64,000 bases of DNA from JAIOQJ01 sp963718635 (GTDB taxonomy: Bacteria > Planctomycetota > Planctomycetia > Gemmatales > Gemmataceae), in NCBI GenBank assembly GCA_963718635.1, contig OY970367.1:124001-188000 (forward strand), given 5' to 3'. The notes under the pieces were generated by a model. The model saw nothing but the letters and a program-made list of their open reading frames with translations. It was not told the DNA's origin and ran no database searches. The position numbers were made by a program, and so were the translations under genes. Positions 46,970 through 55,136 of the stretch are shown piece by piece; position 1 is the first letter of the stretch; each line of letters begins with the position of its first letter.

Positions 46970-47875
46970 ATGGCCAAGGCCGCAAAAGCGATCCGTCTGC
47001 AGGAGCGTGACCGCCGCATCTTCGACGACCTTATCGAATGCGGCGGCCTGCTCGATTCGCGGACCATCCATACCCGCCAATTTCCGTTTGATCGCACCGG
47101 TGAAGCCTGCCGCCGTCGCCTCAGCCTGTTTTGTAGTCACGAGCTTCTCGAAACCTACCGACCCGCCATCACCTTCGGAGCCGCGCCAACCGGCCGGATG
47201 CCGGCGGTTTACCGCCTGACTTCAAAAGGAGCGGCGTTCGTTCACGAATTAACCGGCGTCGCGCCGCCGTTCACATCGACCGGCCTGTCTGCGCTGACGC
47301 TCGAGCACCGCCTCGGCATTGCGAAATTGCGATTGATCGTGAACGATGCGTGTCTTCATGAGAAGTTGCCGCCGCCGCAATGGATCGGCGAATATGATCC
47401 TCGGCCTGGGCCGCGGCCGCCCGTGAACGCAAAGTTGTCCAAGCGTTTTCGACTCTGCCATCAGTACGAGATCAACGGCGCGGAAGTGACATGCTGGCCC
47501 GATGCTGCGTCCCTCATCAGCGTGCCCGGCAACGACGGAACTGCGTTCCATCGGCTACTTGTGCTGTGGGAATACGACCGTTCGACGGAGCGCACTGGCC
47601 AGGTTCAAGGAAAAATGCCCGGTTACCAATTGTTGCTGGCCCGCCAGGACGATCGCCGCCTGTTCGAGAACGCCGACGCTGCGGTCAGCCGGGTGTTCGT
47701 GGTCACGCAAAGCGTCGAGCGGCGGAAGAATTTGGCCGATGCCATTCGGGCCCAAACTGCCAGCCCGGCCGTCCGTCTCGCGACCCTCGCCGACCTCTCA
47801 CCTAAACACTTATTTCGAAGCCGAATTTGGTTTACCGCCGCCGGCGAAGCCAAGTCCATCATCACCTCGGCATAA
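46970..47875 (+). CDS. Replication-relaxation family protein (putative mobilization relaxase)
   Basis: A 301-residue protein from ATG 46970, preceded by GAGAGGAC. The N-terminal winged helix (RLQERDRRIFDDLIECGGLL, RRRLSLFCSHELLETY) and LEHRLGIAKLRLIVNDACLH, then WEYDRSTERTGQVQGKMPGY, match the Replic_Relax family, in which the acidic DRST segment lies in a nuclease-like domain. Some family members act as plasmid relaxases or accessory replication proteins. It follows the ATPase by 13 bases, the usual pairing for a mobilization module. A nicking activity is inferred, not shown. Confidence 0.75.
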   Translation: MAKAAKAIRLQERDRRIFDDLIECGGLLDSRTIHTRQFPFDRTGEACRRRLSLFCSHELLETYRPAITFGAAPTGRMPAVYRLTSKGAAFVHELTGVAPPFTSTGLSALTLEHRLGIAKLRLIVNDACLHEKLPPPQWIGEYDPRPGPRPPVNAKLSKRFRLCHQYEINGAEVTCWPDAASLISVPGNDGTAFHRLLVLWEYDRSTERTGQVQGKMPGYQLLLARQDDRRLFENADAAVSRVFVVTQSVERRKNLADAIRAQTASPAVRLATLADLSPKHLFRSRIWFTAAGEAKSIITSA

Positions 47876-47995
47876 AGCGGAAGGCACCGCCGGTTATGGC
47901 AGGGCCTGTCCCGCATCTTCACTGAACCGCATCCGCAATATCTTCGTCATCCATCGTCCGCGGTTTGATTCCAACCTGCCTGTTCGGCTTCGTCG

Positions 47996-48754
47996 TCAGC
48001 TGACTCTGCCGACATGCCGGATCTTTTCTTTCCCCGCCCGCACGGCGTCCGCGATCCGAAAAGGGATGTCCCAAAGCGGCCGCGAGACATCGATGTCGGC
48101 CGGAAAGGGTCTGCCTTTCTGACCCACGAAATCCGCCCAAAGGTTTTTTTGTCCAGGGTTCTGACACTCAGCCACGACGTGGCCGGACCTGGCATGGTGC
48201 CAGAGACTAACCTCGAATGCCCATGCGTAGGTCATGGTGCCGAGGTGATACTCGTTCTCGCAATCGTCATAGATCACCACGTCGCCATCGGAGTCAGCAC
48301 CTTCGATGACATCCCGAAGGGTAAACGTTTCTCGATCGAAGCCGGCGAGCGCGAGTTCGATCAGCCATTCCGAAGCCGGTTTCGCCACGATGGAATAGTC
48401 AGGGTCGCGGAACTGGAATTTCAGCGCATTGGCGAGCGACTCTCCATCAGCCGTAAATTCGATCCGGTAGTCGTGCTCTCCATCGATAAGAGTCTGGTCG
48501 AGTGGCGTCATCCGGACGATCCCGAGATCCTTGAGCTGATCGGCGGCGTATTCCAGCATGACATGCCCTTGCTGGCGAAGTTCTTCGAGCCGACAGCACT
48601 CCGGCTCGTCGACAAAGCGGGCCGCGCCTGCCGCAAGAGAAGCGTCGGTTCCACGGGTCGCATTGTAGAACCGACTGTAGTCGACGGCCTTTTCAGCGTT
48701 CAGGACCTCCAGTAGGTACAATCCTGTCGCTCGGATGCCGGTGGTTGTTATCAC
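47996..48754 (-). CDS. Conserved-looking cargo protein, unassigned
   Basis: A 252-residue soluble protein with TTGIRATGLYLLEVLNAEKA at the start, GEHDYRIEFTADGESLANAL in the middle and a Trp-rich end (YAWAFEVSLWHHARSGHVVA). The ribosome site AAAGGAACC precedes ATG 48754. No family recognised. Its opposite orientation to the transfer block marks the beginning of a cargo region. Confidence 0.6.
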   Translation of the reverse strand: MITTTGIRATGLYLLEVLNAEKAVDYSRFYNATRGTDASLAAGAARFVDEPECCRLEELRQQGHVMLEYAADQLKDLGIVRMTPLDQTLIDGEHDYRIEFTADGESLANALKFQFRDPDYSIVAKPASEWLIELALAGFDRETFTLRDVIEGADSDGDVVIYDDCENEYHLGTMTYAWAFEVSLWHHARSGHVVAECQNPGQKNLWADFVGQKGRPFPADIDVSRPLWDIPFRIADAVRAGKEKIRHVGRVS

Positions 48755-48831
48755 GATAGGTTCCTTTGGTCGCGTTCAAGTTTAAGAATCCAGTTCAAGA
48801 AAATACGCTGGGCGAGGGTTTTGATTGTTTT

Positions 48832-49488
48832 TCATGAACGACAGTCAACTTCGATGAACTCCATTGCTGACGGCGAATCACCTTGCGAGGATGATCCAAA
48901 CGCTCGGAGAGTAATCGAAATCCGCCGGCCGCAGTGCTTCGCGCTCGCCGGTACTTCATGCGTCCAGCGCAGGTTCGTGTCGAACGGCATAACGAAGACG
49001 GAACCCGGAGTGGCCGGAAAGTCACGATAGCCTTCGCCCTTCCACGGCCGAAGCCTGAAGCTCCGTTCCTCGCCGAACGAGATGGTGACGATCGGCGCAC
49101 CGTCGATCATGTCGACGGTCGAGTCGCGGTGCTTGCCGATGTAGTGGCCGAGCGTTCCGTCGTACCAGTTGAGAAGCATGCCGTTTAACTGCGGATGGAT
49201 CTGCTCGCGGGCCCACGATTCAAATGACCGCAGGTTGCCCGGAACCGACTGGGCTTTGTTCACACGACCGGTGTAATGATAATCCGCGCCGAACGCCTGT
49301 TGCCAGCGTGGCGTGTTTACCAGTCGCCCGTGCATCATGATCTTGTGGTACTCGGAAGGATGCAGAGCCCAGAGGTTTTCGAACTCCGCGTCGTTGATGA
49401 GCAAGCGCTCCGGCAGTTGACCGACCAGAAAGGTCAGCCCGTCGCCGAGTTCGTGGCACGTGAAATTTGGCAGTTGAAGACGTTGCAT
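48832..49488 (-). CDS. alkB: AlkB-like 2-oxoglutarate/Fe(II) dioxygenase
   Basis: A 218-residue enzyme. Key residues of the AlkB fold are visible: GHYIGKHRDSTVDMIDGAPI (His and Asp of the Fe site), then THEVP (second His) and RRISITLRAF (Arg pair for 2-oxoglutarate). LLNWYDGTLGHYI matches the nucleotide-recognition lid region. AlkB reverses alkyl damage in DNA or RNA by oxidation. The gene is on the element between the transfer block and small cargo genes; a role in repairing single-stranded transferred DNA is an idea only. AAAGGAGCG precedes ATG 49488. Confidence 0.85.
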   Translation of the reverse strand: MQRLQLPNFTCHELGDGLTFLVGQLPERLLINDAEFENLWALHPSEYHKIMMHGRLVNTPRWQQAFGADYHYTGRVNKAQSVPGNLRSFESWAREQIHPQLNGMLLNWYDGTLGHYIGKHRDSTVDMIDGAPIVTISFGEERSFRLRPWKGEGYRDFPATPGSVFVMPFDTNLRWTHEVPASAKHCGRRISITLRAFGSSSQGDSPSAMEFIEVDCRS

Positions 49489-49656
49489 CGATCGCTCCTT
49501 TTGTTGAGTTGTCGGCTATCCGTTCATAAGGACGTGTCAAATCGCGCTTCGGCTACATCGATTCTGTCACTTCGAAATGTGCGGCACGGAATGGGCCGTC
49601 GAGACGAGAACAAGCATCCATGCCGTTCTCGTGGAGACTTGCTGTTCAAAACGTGG

Positions 49657-50187
49657 CTAAAACTCGCTGTATTCCAGGAGTCGCCGTCTCCAGTCATCAT
49701 CGTCGGCGACTGACCCAGGCGCCGGCGTGTGCATGTCGCCCTTGTACGTCTTGGTGCTCTTGGCCTTGATCGTCCCGCCGCAGGCCGGACAACGATGGAT
49801 CGCCAGCAAATCTTCGGTGCTGTAACTCCGATGCCACTTGAGATACAGGGCCAGCAGTTTCTCACCGACGAGCGGCTTGAACGCTTGATCGCAGTAGCGA
49901 CAGGGGATCCAGGCGTTGTGTTCCAGGTCGTCTTCATCCTGAATGCGGCGCACGATTCGGAGCCACGCCTTGCGGATTTTCGGATCATCCAGGGACTTGC
50001 CTCTGGCGAGAATTTCTTCGGTCACCAGATGCAGGATCACGACGAGCGGATCGTAGTCGGTCAGCCCCGCATTGCCCATCAGTTTGGCGAGCCCGCATTG
50101 CTCGACGACCTTCTCGACAAGGCCTCGCGTGGGACGGCACGTGCCGAGATACGCCATGAGTTGGGATGGAATTCGTCGGCCAGGCAT
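49657..50187 (-). CDS. Zinc-ribbon protein of the cargo region
   Basis: A 176-residue protein starting at ATG 50187, 6 bases after GAGGAG. Two Cys pairs, in WIPCRYCDQAFKP and HRCPACGGTIKAK, can form one zinc site. The N-terminal half is helical and resembles small helical adaptor sequences (YDPLVVILHLVTEEILARG). No family recognised. Its promoter region would lie in the structured segment to the right. Confidence 0.65.
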   Translation of the reverse strand: MPGRRIPSQLMAYLGTCRPTRGLVEKVVEQCGLAKLMGNAGLTDYDPLVVILHLVTEEILARGKSLDDPKIRKAWLRIVRRIQDEDDLEHNAWIPCRYCDQAFKPLVGEKLLALYLKWHRSYSTEDLLAIHRCPACGGTIKAKSTKTYKGDMHTPAPGSVADDDDWRRRLLEYSEF

Positions 50188-50963
50188 GTTCGTTCTCCTC
50201 GTTGAATTGGGTGCCACCCAGGGGACGCACGACAACACGTTTGTCGCCGCGATCCGTAAGCGTTCTGAGAAGTACGACGGACTCCACCGTCCGATTCTTA
50301 CGTCGTCGCTGAAGAAATTGCCTGTTGGCTTGCCCGTTGGGAAAGTTGTTGGCGACCCCAACAGGCCCGGTTGGCTGTTTGATGTGCTGTATCTGTATGC
50401 CCCCAGCGACTTTAGGTGCAGGGGCTCTCATGTCGCTTCGCTCATTTGCCGCCCCTGCTTCTCTCCTGCCTTGGGTGGTGCTTGTTCACTGAGGTTCACA
50501 ATCATCAAACCCGAAACGCTCCGGGTGGTCGGTTCCAGGAGAGAAGCAGGGTCGTGCGCGGCCCTGCACCCGCCCCGCTCGATCGGCTCTGGCCACCGAT
50601 CGTCGCGTGGCTCCGGTCCGTTTCCGAACTACGGGCCGGAAAGTCGCTACCCCCCAAATGTAGGCTGTTTGTTTGGGTGTTTGTGTTTTGTTTCCCGCCC
50701 CGCTGTTTTGATCGCCCTGACATTGATAACTGCTCGCAGCCTTCCAATCATAGCCCGTCGTTCTCGCCGTCAAGGTCGCTCGCGGGGTGACCGCGCAAGA
50801 GGTTCGCTTCGCCGCGTTTTCGATAGGGCGATCGATGACAGCTCGCGAACCTGCGGGATCACCACCGTTCGCTTCCCTGTGACGGCTGCGCGTGCGACGG
50901 GCTGATCCCGGCCCGGCTGCGGAGCAGTCCGCACCACCTTCTACTTCCTAACCAATCACCCCA
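50188..50963. other. Non-coding GC-rich region with strong secondary structure
   Basis: About 780 bases without a supportable gene. It contains the inverted repeats described at 50415-50570 and a GT-rich tract near 50668-50694 (GTTTGTTTGGGTGTTTG). Frames in this region have no ribosome sites or family features. It could hold a structured RNA, a transfer origin or a regulatory region. Confidence 0.55.
50415..50570. repeat. Nested inverted repeats, structured non-coding element
   Basis: Outer arms GGTGCAGGG (50415-50423) and CCCTGCACC (50562-50570) are perfect. Inner arms CCCTGCTTCTCTCCTG (50453-50468) and CAGGAGAGAAGCAGGG (50536-50551) are a perfect 16-bp pair with a 67-base loop that contains a small ACCCG/CGGGT hairpin. 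A competing pairing GCAGGGGC with GCCCCTGC (50451-50458) is also possible. The strand of any transcript is unknown. Confidence 0.75.
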
Positions 50964-51275
50964 ATGATTATCCGCTTTCTCCGTTTCATGGTCGGCATCA
51001 AGCCAAAGCAGAACTTCGTCCTCGGGCGACCGGTCCCGCCCAGCCTTCGGAAAGCAACCGTGCTGGTCGTCAAACACGACCGCCGCGTGTCTGCCGGCAT
51101 CTTTTTTGAACCGCCAAGGAAGACAGGCGGGGACAAGGTTTATCGCCTGAGTGTCTGGAAATCCTACCAAATGAAGACCGGCAAATGGGTGGTCTCCACA
51201 GGGTTCTTCCCGGATGAAATCGACCCCGCCCTCCGGCTCCTGGAGGACTGTCGGCGGTCGCTACCGGCTTCTTAA
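50964..51275 (+). CDS. Accessory protein of the repeated family
   Basis: A 103-residue protein. The C-terminal 70 residues (RVSAGIFFEPPRKTGGDKVY, LSVWKSYQMKTGKWVVSTGF, DEIDPALRLLEDC) follow the same pattern as the products of 51370, 41696 and 52808. Start at ATG 50964; the ribosome site is weak. Function unknown. Confidence 0.55.
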   Translation: MIIRFLRFMVGIKPKQNFVLGRPVPPSLRKATVLVVKHDRRVSAGIFFEPPRKTGGDKVYRLSVWKSYQMKTGKWVVSTGFFPDEIDPALRLLEDCRRSLPAS

Positions 51276-51369
51276 TACCTACTCCCTTTCGCCATGCACT
51301 ACGCACGCGCTCCACCATCGGCTTGACCGATCGCTCTTTCCCTCTTACTTCTTTTCCTTCTTTACTATC

Positions 51370-51639
51370 ATGGAAACTTCCAACCTCAACACCACAGGCG
51401 AAACCGAGAACAAGCCGGTAACCGCCTTCCGATTCGGAAACGTCTCTGCCGCCATTTTCCGAGAACCCTCGAAGCATGGCGTGATGATGAACGTCTCCGT
51501 CCGCAAATCTTTTGTGGACAAGGCAGGTGCCTGGCAGCACTCGAATACGCTAGCACAGGCCGACCTTTTGCCGGCCGCGTTGGCCTTGACGAAGTGCTTC
51601 GAGTACATCGCCGCCGCGAATCAGGATCACGAGGAGTGA
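51370..51639 (+). CDS. Accessory protein of the repeated family
   Basis: An 89-residue protein from ATG 51370. It contains FRFGNVSAAIFREPSKHGVM, then VSVRKSFVDKAGAWQHSNTL and LPAALALTKCFEYIAA. The K-S-F-x-x-x-x-G-x-W pattern is the best-preserved version of the family within this window. Followed by a clear intrinsic terminator at 51657. Confidence 0.65.
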   Translation: METSNLNTTGETENKPVTAFRFGNVSAAIFREPSKHGVMMNVSVRKSFVDKAGAWQHSNTLAQADLLPAALALTKCFEYIAAANQDHEE

Positions 51640-51656
51640 TTCGAGTTCGTGAATTT

Positions 51657-51690
51657 GCCCCCGGTGCTCTGGCATCGGGGGCTTCTTTAT
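51657..51690 (+). terminator. Intrinsic terminator
   Basis: Stem GCCCCCGGTG with CATCGGGGGC, loop of 6 bases, then TTCTTTATTTTTT. It lies 18 bases after the stop of the 51370 gene. Confidence 0.85.
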
Positions 51691-51713
51691 TTTTTCCTCT
51701 TCTCCAACCCGCT

Positions 51714-51998
51714 ATGACACTCACGCTCAAACCACAAGAGATCGCATTCGATGATCCACGTTCAAGCAACTTCTTCGACCGAACCGGTAAGCCCTTCTTG
51801 AGCACTCCCGGAGCGATCGACGCTTTCGGATTCGAGACCATCGTTGCCTGCCTGATCCAACTGCAACGTCTGGCCAAAGAGAAAAACGGCCTCGACTACC
51901 TGCAAGTGTTCGTTGACGACGCGATCGGCCGGAGGCTCTGGCTGATCGAAGATGGTGACGGCGGCGCCATTACTGCGCTGCTTCCGAACGAGTATTGA
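51714..51998 (+). CDS. Small conserved-looking protein, unassigned
   Basis: A 94-residue protein from ATG 51714. It contains LKPQEIAFDDPRSSNFFDRT, ETIVACLIQLQRLAKEKNGL and LQVFVDDAIGRRLWLIEDGD. No family recognised. It lies between two terminators, which indicates its own transcription unit. The ending with an acidic strand pair suggests a small alpha/beta protein. Confidence 0.65.
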   Translation: MTLTLKPQEIAFDDPRSSNFFDRTGKPFLSTPGAIDAFGFETIVACLIQLQRLAKEKNGLDYLQVFVDDAIGRRLWLIEDGDGGAITALLPNEY

Positions 51999-52006
51999 CC
52001 GGGCGA

Positions 52007-52040
52007 GCCCCCGGTGGTCACGACCACCGGGGGCTTTTTT
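52007..52040 (+). terminator. Intrinsic terminator
   Basis: A near-perfect 13-bp stem GCCCCCGGTGGTC with GACCACCGGGGGC and a tight loop, followed by six T. It lies 8 bases after the stop of the 51714 gene. The stem resembles that of the terminator at 51657. Confidence 0.93.
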
Positions 52041-52281
52041 CGTGTTCGCAACGAACGAACCGACCCCCTTGTTTTTACGGCAGCCTCACGGCTGCCGGGC
52101 GGGCGACTCGTCCGCTCTCCTTCAGCCTTCGGGGTGGCTCGCTATGCCACTTTCGGCTTGCGGAGAAGCGGCCTCGTCGCCCGATGGATGGGGTCAGTTC
52201 CACGACGTCGAGTTCGGCTCTCGTGACGAAACCAATCCTTCGGGAAATCGTAGATCAGGTCGGATCGCGAGCGTGCGTTAT

Positions 52282-52587
52282 TTACGAGCCGAGAACTTGG
52301 CTGATCCACCGCCTCACTTCCGCCTGCGTGATGAACCACGACGATTCCTCGATCCGGCTTATCTTTTCGAATTTGAATCGCTGGTAGTGCTGCTGGGCCA
52401 ATTCGTCGTCACCCAGGGCGTCGGCCAAGATCGCCAAGGCAAGTTGCGCCGGACCGCTACCGCCATAGCCGAACTCGAAGCCGGTCGGCGAATGGCGTCG
52501 AATGTCGAAACGCGGGTTCAGTGGAACATCATTTACTCTGACTTCAACGATGCCATCTTCGGTGCGAATGCCTTCGTAGAGCTTCAT
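52282..52587 (-). CDS. DUF6166-like protein
   Basis: A 101-residue protein. MKLYEGIRTEDGIVEVRVND, then SPTGFEFGYGGSGPAQLALA and DDELAQQHYQRFKFEKISRI match the DUF6166 pattern, a family of unknown function found in mobile elements and phages. No catalytic motif is evident. The region 52041-52281 next to it contains an inverted repeat CGGCAGCC / GGCTGCCG but no gene. Confidence 0.7.
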   Translation of the reverse strand: MKLYEGIRTEDGIVEVRVNDVPLNPRFDIRRHSPTGFEFGYGGSGPAQLALAILADALGDDELAQQHYQRFKFEKISRIEESSWFITQAEVRRWISQVLGS

Positions 52588-52807
52588 ATGGCCGACATGG
52601 TGCCCTGAATTGAAGCTCAGTCAAACTATTGGCCGGCTTTCCGAGATCGTGCTCGCGTTGTTCTGGACAGATTCATTCACTGCGAGCCATACGACAAGCC
52701 ATTTTCCGGGCGGGTCTTCCCACGGAAACTTTCAGCGTTCCCACGATGAAAACCCTCAAGCTTTTGAGCTTGAGGGGAGCCTCTGCCGGCGGTCGCCGCA
52801 AAGACAT

Positions 52808-53152
52808 TTATTGAGGAATAGCTTCCTCGGATTCCATCGGCGCTTCGTCGCCTTCGATTGGCTCGCCCGGCAGCGGAGTGTTGGCCACGAAGTCGTGAGC
52901 GGCCGACAACGCCAGCACAAGAGACGGCAGGTCGGCCGGACGGTATGAGCCGGCATTTTTCCAATTGCCGTCCTTTTCATCGAGGTATCGTCTTGGCGAC
53001 ACGGTAATCGAGCGATACCACCGTATGCCTTGCTGCGTCTCGACTTCATTGAGCCAGACACAGACCGAAACCCCCGCATGGAAAGGCCCCCACTTACGCT
53101 CGGGCGGCCTCGCCGTTTGCGCCGGTGCCTTTCGACCATTCTTCGTGCTCAT
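52808..53152 (-). CDS. Accessory protein of the repeated family
   Basis: A 114-residue protein with a basic N-terminus, then GPFHAGVSVCVWLNEVETQQ, YRSITVSPRRYLDEKDGNWK and LPSLVLALSAAHDFVANTPL. It is the closest relative in the window of the 41696 product (shared SPxRYxDxKDGxWK and the helix before TPLP or NPLP). An acidic tail (EGDEAPMESEEA) follows. It is encoded on the opposite strand. Function unknown. Confidence 0.65.
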   Translation of the reverse strand: MSTKNGRKAPAQTARPPERKWGPFHAGVSVCVWLNEVETQQGIRWYRSITVSPRRYLDEKDGNWKNAGSYRPADLPSLVLALSAAHDFVANTPLPGEPIEGDEAPMESEEAIPQ

Positions 53153-53254
53153 GGCATGCTCCTTGTTGAGAAAAGGTCAGTTTTGTCGTCCCGACGTGGG
53201 ACGAGCGAGGGGAGCGTGACAGGATTTCCGACGAATGGCAAGCAATTGGCCCGG

Positions 53255-53617
53255 TCAAAAGAGTCGGCCCGGCTCAGCGTTCGCTTCGTCGGTCGGCCGC
53301 ACGGCAGGCGGTACGACATTGCCGTTGCGGGGAACCGCTTGGACCTTGGGTAGGCTCTTCACTGGCAGACCGATCGCAGGAGCGCGCGGCGGAACCACGT
53401 GACGCAAGCTCCATTCGATCTCGCATCGAATGTCGTCAATGGCGACGCGAAGAATCTTCACTTCCTCGGCAAGATCCTTGACGATCTGCGTCATTTCGCC
53501 AATCGATTCATCCGTTTGGTCGGCGTGCGCCTCCATCACGTCGATGAAGGCGTCGAGTTTCGAGGTAAGCTTGTCGAATGTCGGCGTTTCGATTGCGGGT
53601 GATTTGCGAGAAGCCAT
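53255..53617 (-). CDS. Coiled-coil protein, unassigned
   Basis: A 120-residue protein. Residues 10-75 form a helical coiled coil (FDKLTSKLDAFIDVMEAHAD, IVKDLAEEVKILRVAIDDIR), and the C-terminal 45 residues are Pro/Val-rich and probably unfolded. It lies between the small cargo genes and the partition genes. No family recognised. Confidence 0.55.
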   Translation of the reverse strand: MASRKSPAIETPTFDKLTSKLDAFIDVMEAHADQTDESIGEMTQIVKDLAEEVKILRVAIDDIRCEIEWSLRHVVPPRAPAIGLPVKSLPKVQAVPRNGNVVPPAVRPTDEANAEPGRLF

Positions 53618-53863
53618 ATGCGGCCATCGTGCAACGTCGCGCTAATTCACGCAACGATGAAATTGTTGGACACCATAAAAGGGTTGATCGGGCCACCGCC
53701 CGCTCGAAATGAAAAATCCCGCCGATCGTAGCCTTGGCGTCGCCCAGTCACCAAGACATGCAAACAGCGGGACAACGATGGTGTATACGCAACCCGGCAA
53801 GCGTCCACGAAAATTCGGAAACGCGACGAAGCGACAAAACGCTCGGCAAGTTAATCAACTCGA

Positions 53864-54151
53864 TCACCTCGGAAAGGAAGGATCGAATTCCCGGATCGGA
53901 CGGACACGACGCAAGTCGTCCCGCAAGCTCTCCACGTCATGATCGAGCCGTTGCCAAGCTTGGCGCGGAACGGCATTCTCGGCCAAATGCTGCATTTCAA
54001 GTTCCAGGCGATTCAGGCGCTGGGCGAGTGCCCAGTTCTGTTCCTGGGCGTTGACTGCGAACCGGATCGCCTTTTCGATCTGGTCGGCCAACGGCGTCAG
54101 AGCGGGTTGGGAGCCGTGAGCTGGGAGTTTCGTTTTCGTTGAGGTAGTCAT
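53864..54151 (-). CDS. Short coiled-coil protein next to parA
   Basis: About 95 residues from ATG 54151 (an ATG at 54160 is possible). It has a polar Thr/Lys-rich start, then helices LADQIEKAIRFAVNAQEQNW, ALAQRLNRLELEMQHLAENA and QAWQRLDHDVESLRDDLRRV. Divergent from parA, with about 120 bases between. Could share a regulatory region with parA. No family recognised. Confidence 0.5.
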   Translation of the reverse strand: MTTSTKTKLPAHGSQPALTPLADQIEKAIRFAVNAQEQNWALAQRLNRLELEMQHLAENAVPRQAWQRLDHDVESLRDDLRRVRPIREFDPSFPR

Positions 54152-54275
54152 GTTTCTCATTCTGCCATTCGCAAATTTCACGAGGCCAGAATCCTGTATC
54201 TATCGCAAGACAAAATGAGCAACGCTGCCGGTCAGACGCTCGACCGCGCGGACGCGATGCTATGATTCGAGCCGC

Positions 54276-55136
54276 ATGACGAAAGCAATTCCCCAGGCCA
54301 AAATCGTCACCGTCCTCAATCTCAAGGGCGGCGTCGGCAAGACGCATACCGCCTGGCTTCTAGCTTCGGTGGCCGAAGAGCGCGGCGTCCGAACGCTTCT
54401 GGTCGATACCGATTCGCAGGGGAACTTGACCGGTTCGTTTCTGCCCGAGTCCGACGGGAAGCCAGGCGTGGAACGTCTGTTCGATCCCCAGGCTGAGCCA
54501 AATGCTGTCCCGCTCGTGCGCCGCACCGTCTTTCGTCATCTCGACCTTATTCCGGCCTTTCCATCCCTGGCGAGCGTCGATGTATCGAAGCAGTCCGAAT
54601 GGGAAAAAGCCGACTTGCACTTGTCGCTGCGCGAGGGACTGCAGCCGCTGCGCAACCAGTACGACCTCATTGTCATCGACTGCCCGCCGCGGCTTTCCCT
54701 GGTAAGCATTGCCGCACTGACGGCGGCAGACGGCCTCATCATCCCCCTGGAAGCGGCCGACTACGGCGCTCAAGGCGTTTCCCAGGTCACCGAAGCTTTC
54801 AAATACGTCCGTTCGCGCTACAATCCAAATCTTCGATTGCTGGGATACCTTGTCTCTCGATTCAAGTCCCGCTCGCTTCAGCGCGGTTATCGGCATCAAT
54901 TATCGAACATGTACGGGGCTCAAGTATTTGACACTGCCGTGCCCGACCGAGCAGCATACGAACGTGCAGTCGCTCAAAGAATTCCCGTCACCATCGGCGA
55001 ACCTCTCAGTCCCGGCGCCATCATCGCTCGAAGGCTCTTCGACGAAGTCCTCGACCGAGCCAACGGCAGGCGAACGCCAGGCGATGAAATGGGCGGAGCA
55101 GTCGCTCGGGAAGAAGTCGGCGTTGGAGCTATCTGA
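54276..55136 (+). CDS. parA: ParA-family partition ATPase
   Basis: A 286-residue MinD/ParA ATPase. The deviant Walker A KGGVGKTHTAWLLA, the switch-I DTDSQGNLT and Walker B-like YDLIVIDCPPRLS are all present. It drives partition of the element together with ParB. A TATGAT sequence at 54261 may be its -10 box. The end overlaps the parB start by 53 bases, so the pair is co-translated. The presence of a par system points to an element that can exist as a plasmid. Confidence 0.92.
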   Translation: MTKAIPQAKIVTVLNLKGGVGKTHTAWLLASVAEERGVRTLLVDTDSQGNLTGSFLPESDGKPGVERLFDPQAEPNAVPLVRRTVFRHLDLIPAFPSLASVDVSKQSEWEKADLHLSLREGLQPLRNQYDLIVIDCPPRLSLVSIAALTAADGLIIPLEAADYGAQGVSQVTEAFKYVRSRYNPNLRLLGYLVSRFKSRSLQRGYRHQLSNMYGAQVFDTAVPDRAAYERAVAQRIPVTIGEPLSPGAIIARRLFDEVLDRANGRRTPGDEMGGAVAREEVGVGAI

